Notes: a model not told the origin generated them from the letters alone. A stretch of DNA of 64,000 bases from Channa striata (GCA_033026295.1 CM065173.1:10044517-10108516), one strand, 5' to 3'. Shown: positions 25,601-35,379, numbered from the stretch's first letter. Translations and numbers: made by a program.

Positions 25601-26400
25601 AAGAAAGAGGCAACAGTTTGGTCTGTTTACAAATGCCCACACATATATACGGCTCATATGAGAAATCCCTTCTGAAATATGTGGCATGTTTGAAGCTGTA
25701 ATAGTGAATGAAATGCAACTAATTCAAACACTAATTTTCTAAAATGAAAATTCAATCAGGCAGACAACTTTTATCAGCCCTGTTATCTCATACCAGACAT
25801 CTTGTTTAAATACTGATGTTGCAGAAAAAAAATGCAATAGTTGAAATCCAGGCCTCATTAGAATCTAATTAGAAAACATGCTCCCTGATATATGGCATGC
25901 GGAGTATTACCAAACCGTCTCAGGTCTCTTCTAAACCCGTCGCTACATGAATATTGAGAGCTTGTTAATTATTTAGATTGGAGGTGTAACGATTCGTGTT
26001 TGGATATTTGCACTTGCTCGCTTTTTATTTGAATTCCCAGCGGAGAGGAGGTGAAAGCTGTGCCGGCTCGGCGCCTTTCCCCACATTTGGATTTTATTTT
26101 AATCACGCTGGCGGAACAAATCCTGCATCAAGATGTACTAGTGCGCTTTAGATGTCCGAAAAAAATGAGGCAGGAGGAATAAAAAAAAAGTGTTATAAAC
26201 GGAGATTGAGAATTACATCTTTGTTGGAACATGAACTACATGCTTATTAAATTAGTAGCCTGTGTGCATTTCTAAGATTGTATTATGCGCGGCTGTGACT
26301 GGGAAGCATAAAGTTTTTCTACTTTAAAATGAGTTTGGTTTGACGCATAAATGACTCTGCAGCATCGGGATTTAGAATATTAATTTCACAAAAACGCGTG
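22669..26400. other. Intergenic, no gene seen
   Basis: No recognisable coding exon. The last part (about 25850-26120) has a base composition and A/T-core homeodomain words (taatta, ttaattat) like those of conserved non-coding elements near developmental genes, but conservation cannot be tested here. Open frames at 23550-23870 (plus) and 24838-25190 (both strands) are unremarkable. Confidence 0.5.
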
Positions 26401-26479
26401 AGCAGAATATAAGCGACCGTGGCGCAAGCAAAAGCCCGTTTAGTGCATTTTCTCGGTGCAAATTCGCGCAAATGCATAA

Positions 26480-27300
26480 ATGTACATGCAGCTAAAAGGC
26501 TCATCTGGTTCTCTCGTTCAGACTTTAATGAGTACTCACCTCGAGCAGGGCGGAAAAGCAGAGCAAAGGCAAGAGGTCTGCAGTCCTGAGCGCAGCTCCG
26601 AGTCCCAGCGCGGCCCCGTCTCCTCGGGTCATCCCCTGCTCACATGTGGATTGTGCGGATGTGGATTCAAGCCGCAGACTTGCGTATTGGCCTGTGCAGC
26701 AGCTGAAGCTTGTCCCCTGTCAGCTGATTATTGTTACCGGAGCTATCAAACGGTGACACTTGTGCAACAAAGGAGGCCGCAGCTTTTAGAGGGAAATCTA
26801 ATTCTGGAAGGTGACGGGTTCAAGCCGCTGCGTGCGCACCGCAGCCACGACCATCAGTTGGATTCGTGGACATTGGAGCAGAAGAAGGATGCTTCTCTTT
26901 TGTTTGTTATTTAACTGTTTTTTTTTCTCCTGGAAAAAGCAACATTTGGGATGGCCGTGATTTATTTCTCTTCATAAAAATCCCCCCTTGAGAGATGACC
27001 TAAGGCCTCCTCCAACGTGACATCAGATCCTAAATCAGCTTCACTAAGTGGACACGTTTCTTTTTACCGGCGCATGGTGGCTCTTTTTAATTGTGCCCAC
27101 GGTTTGATATAATAACCGTGTAGTTCACAGAGATCAGCTCACTTGACAGACACACTGAGGCTGAAACGTGCGCTCAGCTCGGTCTCCAAACCCACACTCG
27201 GACTATGTGTTTGGCTCCTTGTGCAGGGCGCGCTGCCGTCTTTCCTCCCCGGTGAAACTGCACTCGTCCCCGCCTTCACCAGTTCAGCATCGGCCCACAT
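26480..27300. promoter_or_regulatory. CpG-rich segment with a minus-strand splice donor
   Basis: A GC/CpG-rich stretch in otherwise AT-rich intergenic DNA, densest at 26540-26850. On the minus strand it has a near-consensus donor, CTCGAG|GTGAGTACT (exon side ends at 26540, intron begins at 26539). It could be the promoter and first exon of an unannotated minus-strand transcript, perhaps an alternative non-coding first exon of elovl6, or a regulatory CpG island of pitx2. The plus-strand open frame at 26480-26914 has no recognisable domain and is not called a gene. Confidence 0.35.
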
Positions 27301-27307
27301 ACCTCTA

Positions 27308-27329
27308 TGTGTGTGTGTGTGTGTGTGTG
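27308..27329. repeat. (GT)n microsatellite
   Basis: Eleven GT dinucleotides, read directly, to the left of the pitx2 3' end. Confidence 0.95.
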
Positions 27330-28677
27330 CTTGTTTGCCAGGCTTGTGAATCACAGTTTCCCTGGACCGTGGCTTTGTTTTGCTTTGCGGCTTTTGCGCA
27401 CAATAAAGCGTGACTTAAAGTTACAAAAGAAAACTACAGTGAAAAGGCAAACAACACGCATGCGTAAACCAGCATGGATCATTGAGGTTTATGGAAGAAA
27501 AAAAAGCAGACTATTCATAATAATTTGGACAATTGCAAATTTGGAAACTCCCTAGTGAAGAACTAAGCAGGACGTATTGAAAGCAGTAGATTTCTCACAG
27601 TCCACGTTAGAGACGCTCCTCTGAGTTCAACCAGCGAGGAAAAACAAACCGTAATGGATTGTTGTCATTGTTGTGTGGTCCGTCCAACTCCTGTTTGTTG
27701 ATTCCAGTGTTATTTCAAGCACCAGTGAGCAGCCGAGGCCCTTGGCTGAGCAGGCAGACATGTATTCAGCAGTTAATCTGACGGAGCATCTCGCCTCTAT
27801 GTGTATTGGACCGGCCCCATTGTTTTCTTCTATAGATTAGACGCACAAGTACCTCACACAATCGAAAGGCTATAGACAGACTGTCACTGCTCTCCACTCC
27901 ACTAACAGACTGGTAACACAAAGATTCAATAAAAGTCCCTCAGTAGAATGTTTTTGAACAATATATTTACTTCCATTAAATAAAACACAATAGTTTTTTT
28001 GGATGTTGAAAAAAAAAACATAATTCCGTACCAAATAGTATACACAGAGCAAAAACCAAATAATTTGTCGCAGGAACATTTTTGATGACTCTTTTTTTAA
28101 ATCCAGAATTGCTATTCTAAATCGATATTCACACAGACATTAATAATAAATTTATAATATGTTAGAAACACACAACTGGTGCGTTTTAGTATGTACATTC
28201 CCTTTTTGTTTGCAAGCAAAACATGATTCCTTTTTAGGGTTTTTTTTTTTCTTTTCCACATGCGTTGATAAATTGAACCTGGAGAGAACTGGAGGGTTAT
28301 AGCACATTCGCCTCGACAAACAGGAGATGAGATATATATACAACCTTTTCAGTCAACAGATAACGTCCAAAATCCACCAGGAAAACTCCAGTGAGGAGTT
28401 TTGAAAAAATGAACCAGGCCCGCGTTGTTTTCACTGTGTGGCAATGCAGGCCGGACTCATCGAAGGGGAATAAACCTAAAAACTTTCCGTGTCAGTTTCA
28501 CTCCAACCTGGAGTCGAGCTTGTTTCAGTGGTTCAGTCTTCTAGTGCCCTTTTTGAAAGATGAAAAAGTCCTTGTAGTAGTCCCTTGTTCCTGTGGCCGG
28601 CTGTTTGTGATTAACCACACACTGCAAAAAATGACCACCACAACAAGCCACTTGGTGTAATCACCCTCAAAAATGCA
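27330..28677. other. Downstream of pitx2; possible distal 3' UTR
   Basis: AT-rich sequence immediately downstream of the two proposed pitx2 polyadenylation signals. It has no exon. Vertebrate pitx2 3' UTRs can be about 1 kb, so a longer transcript end inside 27.9-28.68 kb is possible, but I see no further minus-strand AATAAA that would fix it. Confidence 0.4.
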
Positions 28678-28980
28678 TTTATTCTTTAAAAAAAAAAATG
28701 AAAGAACATAAATGCATGAACGCGGTGCAATGGGGTGATCTGATGCGTTTATTCATGTGTGTATGGACTGAACATGTGGCAGAGTATTGAGGGTAAGGTC
28801 TGAATAAAAAAAAAAAAAGCGCAATCCAATGTCAAGAAAATCTCCTGGAACACATGAGAGAGTGAGAATTTCTCACCGACGGATTTCCTTACTTTCTTAA
28901 GAGAAAAGCAACATTAAAGCGTCGCTGCTAGGTTCTAATGACTTGCTATGGTGGCGGATTTTTTGCAGTGCAGGTAGGTA
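28678..28980 (-). other. pitx2: pitx2 3' UTR (proposed)
   Basis: From the stop codon (28983-28981) leftwards on the minus strand there are two canonical AATAAA polyadenylation signals, at 28753-28748 and 28683-28678. The mRNA should end 10-30 nt beyond whichever is used, so the true end may lie at about 28650-28730. The region is AU-rich and has no open frame. Confidence 0.6.
28748..28753 (-). terminator. pitx2 polyadenylation signal (proximal)
   Basis: AATAAA on the minus strand, about 230 nt after the pitx2 stop codon. A second AATAAA follows at 28683-28678. Confidence 0.55.
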
Positions 28981-29538
28981 TTAGACGGGTCTGTCCACGG
29001 CGTATTGGCAAGCGCTCAGATTAGTCGCCGGATTCTGCACACTGGCGTATCCAAAACTCGAGTGCTGCTTGGCTTTCAGTCTCAGGCTGGCCAGACTGGA
29101 GTTACAAGTGTCCCTGTACACATAAGGAGGGGTCGGAGGCGCGTAGGGACACGCAGGCGTGGGCACCCCCGAGTTGAGAGACGGATTACTGAGGTTGTTC
29201 AAGTTGTTGAGGCTGTTGAGGCTGGAGCCCGGCACGCCGGTGACCGCAGATGGCACCATGCTGGAAGTCATGGAAGATATGGAGTTGGGCGGCGAGAACA
29301 TGGTCTGCGAGGACAAGGGGTTGACATTCATGGAGTTGAAGAAGGGGAAGCTTTTGGTGGATAAGGACGCCGACGTGAGGCCCTTGGCGGCCCAGTTGTT
29401 GTACGTGTAGCTGGGGTACATGTCGTCGTAGGGCTGCATGAGTCCATTGAACTGCGGCCCGAAGCCGTTTTTGCAGAGCTCGGCTTGTTGGTTTCTTTCC
29501 CGTTTCCTCCACTTGGCTCGTCGGTTCTTGAACCAAAC
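28981..29538 (-). CDS. pitx2: pitx2 terminal coding exon (homeodomain end, transactivation region, OAR)
   Basis: Final exon of pitx2. It starts after an acceptor (TACTCTAG|GTTTGG) and continues in phase 0 from the homeodomain exon with VWFKNRRAKWRKRERN. This is the third (recognition) helix, with Lys at homeodomain position 50, which gives the Bicoid-type TAATCC specificity. The intron falls between homeodomain residues 46 and 47, the classic paired-class position. The exon continues through LCKNGFGPQFNGLMQPYDDM, a Ser/Asn/Leu-rich region (SLNSLNNLNNL), a Pro/Tyr-rich stretch (TPACPYAPPTPPYVYRDT) and the C-terminal OAR motif, SSLASLRLKAKQHSSFGY (about residues 276-293 of the 314-residue form). 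It ends ...YAVDRPV-TAA. The sequence is almost identical to mammalian PITX2, which functions in left-right asymmetry, pituitary, eye, tooth and heart development. The protein acts in the nucleus. Confidence 0.98.
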   Translation of the reverse strand, partial: VWFKNRRAKWRKRERNQQAELCKNGFGPQFNGLMQPYDDMYPSYTYNNWAAKGLTSASLSTKSFPFFNSMNVNPLSSQTMFSPPNSISSMTSSMVPSAVTGVPGSSLNSLNNLNNLSNPSLNSGVPTPACPYAPPTPPYVYRDTCNSSLASLRLKAKQHSSFGYASVQNPATNLSACQYAVDRPV

Positions 29539-30428
29539 CTAGAGTAAAGCAAATTAGAGAGTGTTAGAGTTTATATGGGAAGGATATTTGAATCCCGTGT
29601 TGCCTCTATCTTGCAAAGATTGCGTCGGGCTGAGTTCTGCATTTTAGTTTCAGATAAATCCTTCACAAGTGACTAAATTTGAATATAAAATTAATTAGTG
29701 TCAAATAACAGTTTCCACGCGTAAAAATCCACAGGGGTTTAATTAAACTCCTCTGTCCAGGGCAGACAATTGCGCCCTGACTCGGTCTTTATCTGCAGAG
29801 AATACACACCGGGCTGTCACTGCACCTCCTTAAAGTGGAGAGGATGTGTATTCCCTCACCAAGCTTCCACAAACACGCTGACCCCGATCACACAACACCA
29901 CGGCGACAATCGCAAAATACAAGCTTTGCACCTCTTTCACACGGACAGGCGAACACGAGTGGTATCTGTCACCGAGTCACGTCAAAAGCCTAAACTGTGA
30001 ACATTAATTATGTGTAGCTGAACTTAACAGGCAATACAAAAAAATAAAGTGTTTTTCCCCTCTATTTTGCTACTGTAATTGCTGTAAAGATTAATTCGTG
30101 CATAGAATCACAAATTAATAAAAACTGATTATTTTGCATTGAGTTCAGAGGATTGTAATTATATTTAGTCTAATAGATAAACACATAGAGTCTAATTAAA
30201 TTGAAATTGAGCCAACAGTTTATTTAAACAAGAGCCAGACTGTTTGTTTTCTGGCTAAAAACTGTGTCCTGTTTTATTTCTAAGGACATTTCAGCCGTGC
30301 GTAAAGTTAAGTGTCCGTGCGTAATAATTTTAAGGTGCACCATATTTATAGGTTGACTGTACAATGGGCACAAATTACTCCAAATTATACACATGGAGTG
30401 TTTTGGTTACACCCTGGGGAATACTTAC
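29539..30428 (-). other. pitx2: pitx2 last intron
   Basis: 890-bp intron with consensus ends (donor GTAAGTAT at 30428-30421; acceptor CTCTAG at 29544-29539). It interrupts the homeodomain between residues 46 and 47. It contains the FoxH1-site cluster described separately. No open frame of interest is present. Confidence 0.93.
29663..29852 (-). promoter_or_regulatory. Candidate left-right asymmetric enhancer (ASE) in last pitx2 intron
   Basis: Three sequences fit the FoxH1 consensus TGT(G/T)(G/T)ATT within about 130 bp: AATCCACA at 29726-29733 and AATACACA at 29801-29808 (both as complement) and TGTGTATT at 29845-29852. A TCACAAGTGA word, containing the AAGTG core used by Nkx2 factors, is at 29663-29672. 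It is established that vertebrate Pitx2 has an intronic enhancer, just 3' of the homeodomain exon, that is switched on by Nodal through FoxH1 and maintained by Nkx2. Position and sites agree with that. Function in this species is inferred. Confidence 0.7.
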
Positions 30429-30628
30429 CCTGACCCGGGCCTCTGTGAGATTGGTCCACACTGCTATCTCCTCCCTTGTGCTCATGTCCGGATAGCGATT
30501 CCGCTGGAAAGTGGCCTCCAGTTCCTGCAGCTGCTGGCTGGTGAAATGAGTCCTCTGCCGCCGCTGCCGTTTCTTTTTTGAAGGATCATCTGAAGAATCG
30601 TCGTTTTTATTTTGTATCTTTTCCTTTT
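30429..30628 (-). CDS. pitx2: pitx2 homeodomain exon (shared by both isoforms)
   Basis: 200-bp internal coding exon. The acceptor is TTAACAG| at 30630-30629; the donor AGG|GTAAGTAT follows position 30429. Together with the single G carried over from either upstream exon it encodes EKEKIQNKNDDSSDDPSKKK, then R, then the homeodomain from QRRQRTHFTSQQLQELEATF through helix 2 (RYPDMSTREEIAVWTNLTEA) to RVR, i.e. homeodomain residues 1-46. Phe8 and the basic N-terminal arm are present. The acidic stretch NDDSSDD replaces the EDVGAED found in mammals. Because both alternative first exons end on G, the join always gives a Glu codon, so the two isoforms differ only upstream of it. The remaining homeodomain helix is in the next exon (28981-29538). 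Confidence 0.98.
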
Positions 30629-31041
30629 CTGTTAATAGAAAACAGTCACATTGTTCAGATTAAGGCCTCTGTGTTACACTGAGACAAGAAACACTCCTGA
30701 AAAGATGCAAAACTAATCAGACTCATTTGCTTGTTTTATTTAGCATTTCCTTAAAAAAAAAGGTGAAGTTATCGTTAGTAGTTGTCTTGAGGAGAAAACG
30801 CCCAACTTATTTATTCGACAGAAGACAGACTCTCTTTCACTTTCAGCAACACTACAACATTTCACTACAACAACACACACTGGAAAGTGTCAAAACTAAT
30901 TATCCGCGTGTATAATGACAGCTGTAATCGGCTATTTGCATGCATATAAAATCCATTTGCTGGGAGCCATCTTTTGTTTGATGGCAGGAGGATATTTACG
31001 GCGCCTAGTTGAGCACATCTGGCCCCACGGGCGTTTCTTAC
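30629..31041 (-). other. pitx2: pitx2 intron between c-type exon and homeodomain exon
   Basis: 413-bp intron, GTAAGA donor at 31041-31036 and AACAG acceptor ending at 30629. For the a-type transcript this region and the c-type exon are part of a longer intron (30629-34671). A minus-strand open frame runs through the donor into this intron and is not coding. Confidence 0.93.
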
Positions 31042-31228
31042 CGACAGACTCCGGGCTGGACGTGTCTGACACCGTGTGCACCTCTAACCGGTGCTTGGAG
31101 TCCACAGTCCGCTGCAGCGGCTGCAAACTAGAGGCCATCGCCAGAGCCGTGTGGTGTGTGGAGGCAAGTTTATTCCCTGTGAGGTGGTGGTGGTGATCTA
31201 CGTTTGACGGATCCCTCATAGAGTTCAT
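31042..31228 (-). CDS. pitx2: pitx2 isoform c-type first coding exon
   Basis: Alternative 5' coding exon. The ATG is at 31228-31226 and the protein begins MNSMRDPSNVDHHHHLTGNK. It then contains MASSLQPLQRTVDSKHRLEV followed by HTVSDTSSPESV, and ends on a G before the donor GTAAGA. The segment DSKHRLEVHTVSDTSSPE is the hallmark of the PITX2C isoform, and the M-N-x-M start matches the mammalian protein. A few codons of open frame upstream begin at TTG, not ATG, so this ATG is chosen. 187 + 200 + 558 coding bases give a 314-residue protein (human PITX2C has 324). A four-histidine run is at residues 12-15. In vertebrates the c isoform is the one expressed asymmetrically on the left side (lateral plate, heart). 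The promoter should lie immediately to the right. Confidence 0.95.
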
Positions 31229-31900
31229 CGGTGGAAGATCGCACAACTGGCTGTCAAACGCAGATTAAGTCCCCTTTAGTACAGGAAGGTTAAACGGAAA
31301 GTCCGACTGCGGAATGTGTTCAGCTCTCCACAAAACGCACAGCTACGCGGTTCCTCCTGCGTTTGATATGAAACCGTCTTTATGCACAAACTGAAAAATG
31401 CTTTAAAATAGGCCATTGAGTGTTGCCATAGCATCGGAGATAACAGCGGCTACCTCGGCTGACTATCAGAGTGACAAGGACAGGTAGGCGATATTAGATC
31501 CAGAGGCGAACACACACCACACCGCTCTCTGTTCATTTCAGCTGTTGCCTGCGCACTGCATGTCCAACTGCGCCTCTCTCCAGTCCTCCACGTCACCGTG
31601 TTGCGCCCGCCCATATTCTCTCTGACAGGCGCGTCCATGTGGATGTGACGGTGCGCCCGACCAACCGGAGATTGCAAAAACGAGATATGTCTGCCAATGT
31701 GTTTATGCCGGGGCTGGCGCTTATTTTTTCTCTTCCAAATAAAAGCATGTAAAGAGAGATGGGACACACGGTGTACCCGCGGCGCTCCGAGGTGCCGCTG
31801 CGCAGCAGCCCAAGACCAAATAAAAATGAAAATAACAAGTTTGGCCTCATTTTGTGAGATGGGTCCAGTGGCCCAGTAAAGCGATGCAGTTCTATTGATA
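31229..31900 (-). promoter_or_regulatory. pitx2 c-type promoter and 5' UTR region (proposed)
   Basis: GC-richer sequence immediately upstream of the c-type ATG. A CATAAAGA TATA-like word on the minus strand at about 31384-31377 would place a start near 31350 and a 5' UTR of about 120 nt. This is inference. No acceptor-like polypyrimidine/AG is seen close to the ATG, consistent with a first exon. It lies inside the intron of the a-type transcript. Open frames at 31450-31850 on the minus strand are not supported as genes. Confidence 0.5.
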
Positions 31901-32697
31901 CCCGAGCTGAGCCGTGCGCTCGCCAGCCCGTCGCTGCAGTTTACTCAGGGACTCAATGTGGATAAAGTGAGTCACTCAGAGGATTGTATTGAAAGCGCAA
32001 AGACACAAAATGCACATTGTGTATCAGACACAACAGCCGAGTGCAGCACAATGATATGGTGAACGGACACGCGATTAAAGAGGGAACAAAAGTAACTTCA
32101 AAAGGAAGGACGTGCCAACGTGTTCCAAAGCTGTGCGCGCTTGTCAACTAAACTTTACTGTCTTACATGAACTGAACCACATGCCACCAGTGCTGCGCAC
32201 ACATGTGTGCTGCATGTGAATGCAAAAATATATGGTAAGTAATTGCAGTGAACATGCAAACACAGTCTGTAACCACCAGCACATACACATTCAAGCCCAC
32301 AAAGAGTCTCAGCAAATTATACAAAATATACAGTTGAGCAAAAGCAGTGAGTTTGTTACTAGTTAGTTGTTAAATGAGGCGATGGGTTTGAAATATCCTT
32401 TAAATCAACCCAGTTCATATGCGCACTCTATCGTTTCGACACATCTGCCCTTTGGCAGAATTTCTGATTGAGGACTTTTAATGAATTTGAGCTGATTGTG
32501 CCAACATTTTTACAGCTGTAATTTCCCGCAGACTGTGACGCATCAAACAGACGTTTTTAAGGTGGGAGTCTGAGGATGTAGAAGTGTCAGCGGAAAGAGT
32601 AACAGGACAGGTGAAGTCTGAATTCAAATGTCGACGGTTACGCACGATTGTTTTTTGCCCTTTGTCCCTTTTTTCTTCTATAGCACAGCTGCATCAC

Positions 32698-32741
32698 CAG
32701 TATCATCACCATCATCATCACCATCGTCATCATTATAATCA
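32698..32741. repeat. (CAT/CAC)n imperfect trinucleotide repeat
   Basis: An imperfect run of CAT, CAC and CGT triplets, read directly. It creates a His-rich open frame on the plus strand (32584-32856) that is not considered a gene. Confidence 0.85.
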
Positions 32742-32881
32742 ACGCACTTCCCCTCTCCACGTGGCCAGGCGGACGCGCGTTCAGCCAGCAGCACATTTGG
32801 ACTTGGCGCAGTTAAGAAGTTACTGGGCTAATCCCGTGAAAGCCCCTGATATATAAATACCAGCAGACCATAGACTGTATG

Positions 32882-32907
32882 ACACACACACACACACACA
32901 CACACAC
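32882..32907. repeat. (CA)n microsatellite
   Basis: About 13 CA dinucleotides, read directly, in the intron between the two pitx2 alternative first exons. Confidence 0.95.
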
Positions 32908-33159
32908 GGGGAGGGAAAATACTTTATGAAAAGTGGGGAGCCAATCGCCTCTCATACAGAGCAAGGAAACCTTGTTTGGATGGTCTCAGAGTAATCCACT
33001 TAGGATGAGGCGCGTTTGGAAATCACTTGGTTTAAATCATTATTACCAAATCTTCAAGTCAGAAAAGTCCGTAATAATATAATCAGAATCATAATAAAAC
33101 GATAATAATAATAAGTCTTTTTTAAATTAAAATGACCAATAACATTTTCTGCAGTGTTT

Positions 33160-33750
33160 TGTGCCAAGCAGCGAACAGTGTGTTGCTCCTTTTTCCATGC
33201 AGCCGTGTTGTAATACTAAATTTGAAGTGGATTATCGGTTTCCTCTTCATTTCCACCTTCTGAATGCTTTATCTCTCTTCTGCGGATTACTGCACGCAAT
33301 AGGCCTCCGCCATAGAGGGCCATTAATTAGCAATTCAGTCAATATAGAGGGAGACGACAAGGCTTTTTACATAGGATTAAAGCGACATCAGATTCCTCCA
33401 TTAGTATATTCCTGCTCACGGATGGGCTTTCATTATACATTTTGTTTTCCCCGGAGTCAATCCAACAAGCGCCGCATATATTACAGCCAAACACTTGGTG
33501 CGTCTATATTTGCAGGCATCATTTTTGACTCCCCCTGTTTTTGTTTTCTTCGTATTCATAATTAATGGCCGATCACAATTTGCAGCCATGAAGCTGTGAA
33601 GAGCCAGAACAGTGTCACTGCAGCCCCATCAATGTCAGCTAAATGAAACAGAATGAGAGTTATTGGTTATTCTTTTAGGAGCCTAACAAGACCTGATGTA
33701 ATTTCCCCTGCGCAGTGGAGAATAATTAATCCCAGACTGTCGTGAGGGAT
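33160..33750. promoter_or_regulatory. Candidate pitx2 intronic enhancer with four TAATCC sites
   Basis: Four TAATCC/GGATTA sites, the target of Lys50 homeodomain proteins such as Pitx2, lie at 33229-33234, 33284-33289, 33374-33379 and 33727-33732. About 0.3 would be expected by chance in this length at equal base composition. A TAATTAGCAATT-type homeodomain word is nearby (about 33322-33333). The plus strand is open for 134 codons here (33161-33565), but no domain is seen and the open frame is probably incidental. The block sits between the a-type and c-type first exons. It may be an autoregulatory or cross-regulated enhancer. Confidence 0.45.
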
Positions 33751-34671
33751 TCCAGCTTTTGTTTAGTCTGTTATCGGCTTTTTCGTGGATATTAGTTTGA
33801 AAAGCACCATTTATGCGGATAACAACTGGTTAGAGGAAGTCACTGACACAACCGCGCTAAAGGAGGCTGTTGTTGTATCATGTAACTGTGCCAAAGGCCG
33901 GCAAAAGGGCAAAAGTGCGTTTATTTATCTATATTTTAATTGCATCATATTACAGCGCTGCAGAGCTGTCATCCTTATCAAGTTACCGGCTGTTCAGGCA
34001 GCACCGAGGCTGCAGAGCCACGTCAGGCCACCAGGTGTCCCCCTAAGACAGAGAACAAGCTGCCCTCGCCCACCGCGGCTCCATTAACGAGCATGAGGCT
34101 CATTAATCTGTGACAGTTTGGAACAATTTGGTGAAATTCGCCGCGTAAAGCTGTTTTTAAAAATGCACCCGCACTAGCTGAAATTGTGAAAACAGCCACG
34201 TGAGAACAGAAACGAAAATAGAATTTCAGTTTTTAATAGAAAGCAACATTATGTTTAATTAATGATGTTTGACTCGCTTAAAAAGTAATAAATGTGAAAT
34301 AATTAGCTCACCACCCAATTAAGAGAGAAAATATTTCAACTATCTTATTTGAATAATATATTCATAATTAAATTTCAAGATATTTTAATCTTTATTTTTA
34401 TAGACGTGGCAGAGGAAGCCGACTTGTCGGGTTTTCTAACTTTAGGTCATGTCGGTTTTTGTAAAATGAAAATAAAATATTCACTTCAAATAATTCACCT
34501 CAAATTTGGAAGACAACACGCCTCAAACCCATGTTTATGGTCTGTGCTACAAATTCATATTTGCAGTCATGTCTGCAGACAATAATTCCACAATGTTTAG
34601 AAAAATTCTGTTTTCGCATTTCTGCTGGAAAAAAAATGCATCTTATTGATCCATATTGATTAGATACTCAC
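33751..34671. other. pitx2 a-type intron, proximal
   Basis: Intron sequence leading up to the a-type donor. The first half (to about 34110) is GC-richer, with 'ccattaacgagcatgaggctcattaatctg' style homeodomain-core words, and could be a further regulatory element. The second half is AT-rich with nothing recognisable. Confidence 0.45.
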
Positions 34672-34741
34672 CTATTTGTGCGCAGGTGGTGGCCAGTTTG
34701 CGACAGTGTGAGTCCATTACGGCAATTTCAGGAAACTGCTT
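34672..34741 (-). CDS. pitx2: pitx2 isoform a-type first coding exon (15 codons)
   Basis: Small exon with a TATTTACAG acceptor (ending at 34742) and a consensus GTGAGT donor (34671-34666). It has 24 nt of 5' UTR, the ATG at 34717-34715, and 15 codons reading MDSHCRKLATTCAQI plus a final G. This corresponds to METNCRKLVSACVQL of mammalian PITX2A: the M-x-x-x-CRKL--xC-Q pattern and the length are conserved. The G joins AA of the homeodomain exon to form Glu, giving MDSHCRKLATTCAQIE... and a 267-residue protein (46 + 200 + 558 coding bases; human PITX2A has 271). The presence of an acceptor means a non-coding exon must exist further right. The exon is far below the length at which open-frame searches would detect it. 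Confidence 0.92.
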
Positions 34742-35379
34742 CTGTAAATACACAAAAAGAACCACAATTAACATCGAATAATTAAATAAAAATATATAAA
34801 TCCACGTGTGCCTGTGTATAAACCGTTTGAAGTCAAGTTTAGAGCTGAAAGAAAAGTGTTCGCAAAGGGTTTGGACGTGTTAGACTGCAACAGAAATGCT
34901 GAAGTTTTGGAACAAACATTTAAAAATGTTGTTGTGTAGGTAAATTAACAAATCGCATAAAGCATAAAGTGGCAAAAATGTACCTTTTATTGGTCTGTAA
35001 TTTAAAATTTTCCCTGTGACACTGATCGAATTCTCATGAAGTGAATTCCACTTGTGTCAGGAAATGACTGGCCAACCGTGAGCAGACAGAAGATTAAATC
35101 AGAATTTCAAGAAAAGATCACTTGAGAAGTTATGGAAACTAGACCTTTGCTGTGGTAAATAAATAAGAATTGAATAGAGTTTTATTCCTTTAAAGGAAAA
35201 ATTGCGACAACTTGCATTTTTCTGCTCGCCATGTACTTTCTTTGCCGGTGTGAAATATATTTTTGTACAGTCTGGTTCACTGTATAAAAGCCGTCGTGTT
35301 TTGCATGAGCCGGATCTTGTGTTTGGGCGCAGGCTGCAGCAGTTGGAAGTGCAGTGATTCCGTAGTAAAATCACAGGAT

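Larger units (their letters stand above)
31901..33150. other. pitx2 a-type intron, mostly unremarkable
   Basis: Between the c-type promoter region and the TAATCC-rich block. It contains a CAT/CAC triplet-rich run at about 32698-32741 and (CA)n at 32882-32907. No exon recognised. Confidence 0.5.

Noticed and set aside
26480..26914. 144-codon plus-strand open frame with an ATG
   Set aside because: CpG-rich sequence with no recognisable domain. The better signal in the segment is a splice donor on the opposite strand.
29005..29364. Plus-strand open frames opposite the pitx2 terminal exon
   Set aside because: Shadows of the conserved pitx2 coding sequence in other frames.
31232..31246. Extended pitx2 c-type N-terminus (MCDLPP-)
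   Set aside because: The upstream 'start' is TTG. The first in-frame ATG (31228) matches the known MNxM start of PITX2C.
33161..33565. 134-codon plus-strand open frame in the pitx2 intron
   Set aside because: No protein similarity recognised. It coincides with the TAATCC-rich block and is more likely regulatory DNA that happens to lack stops.
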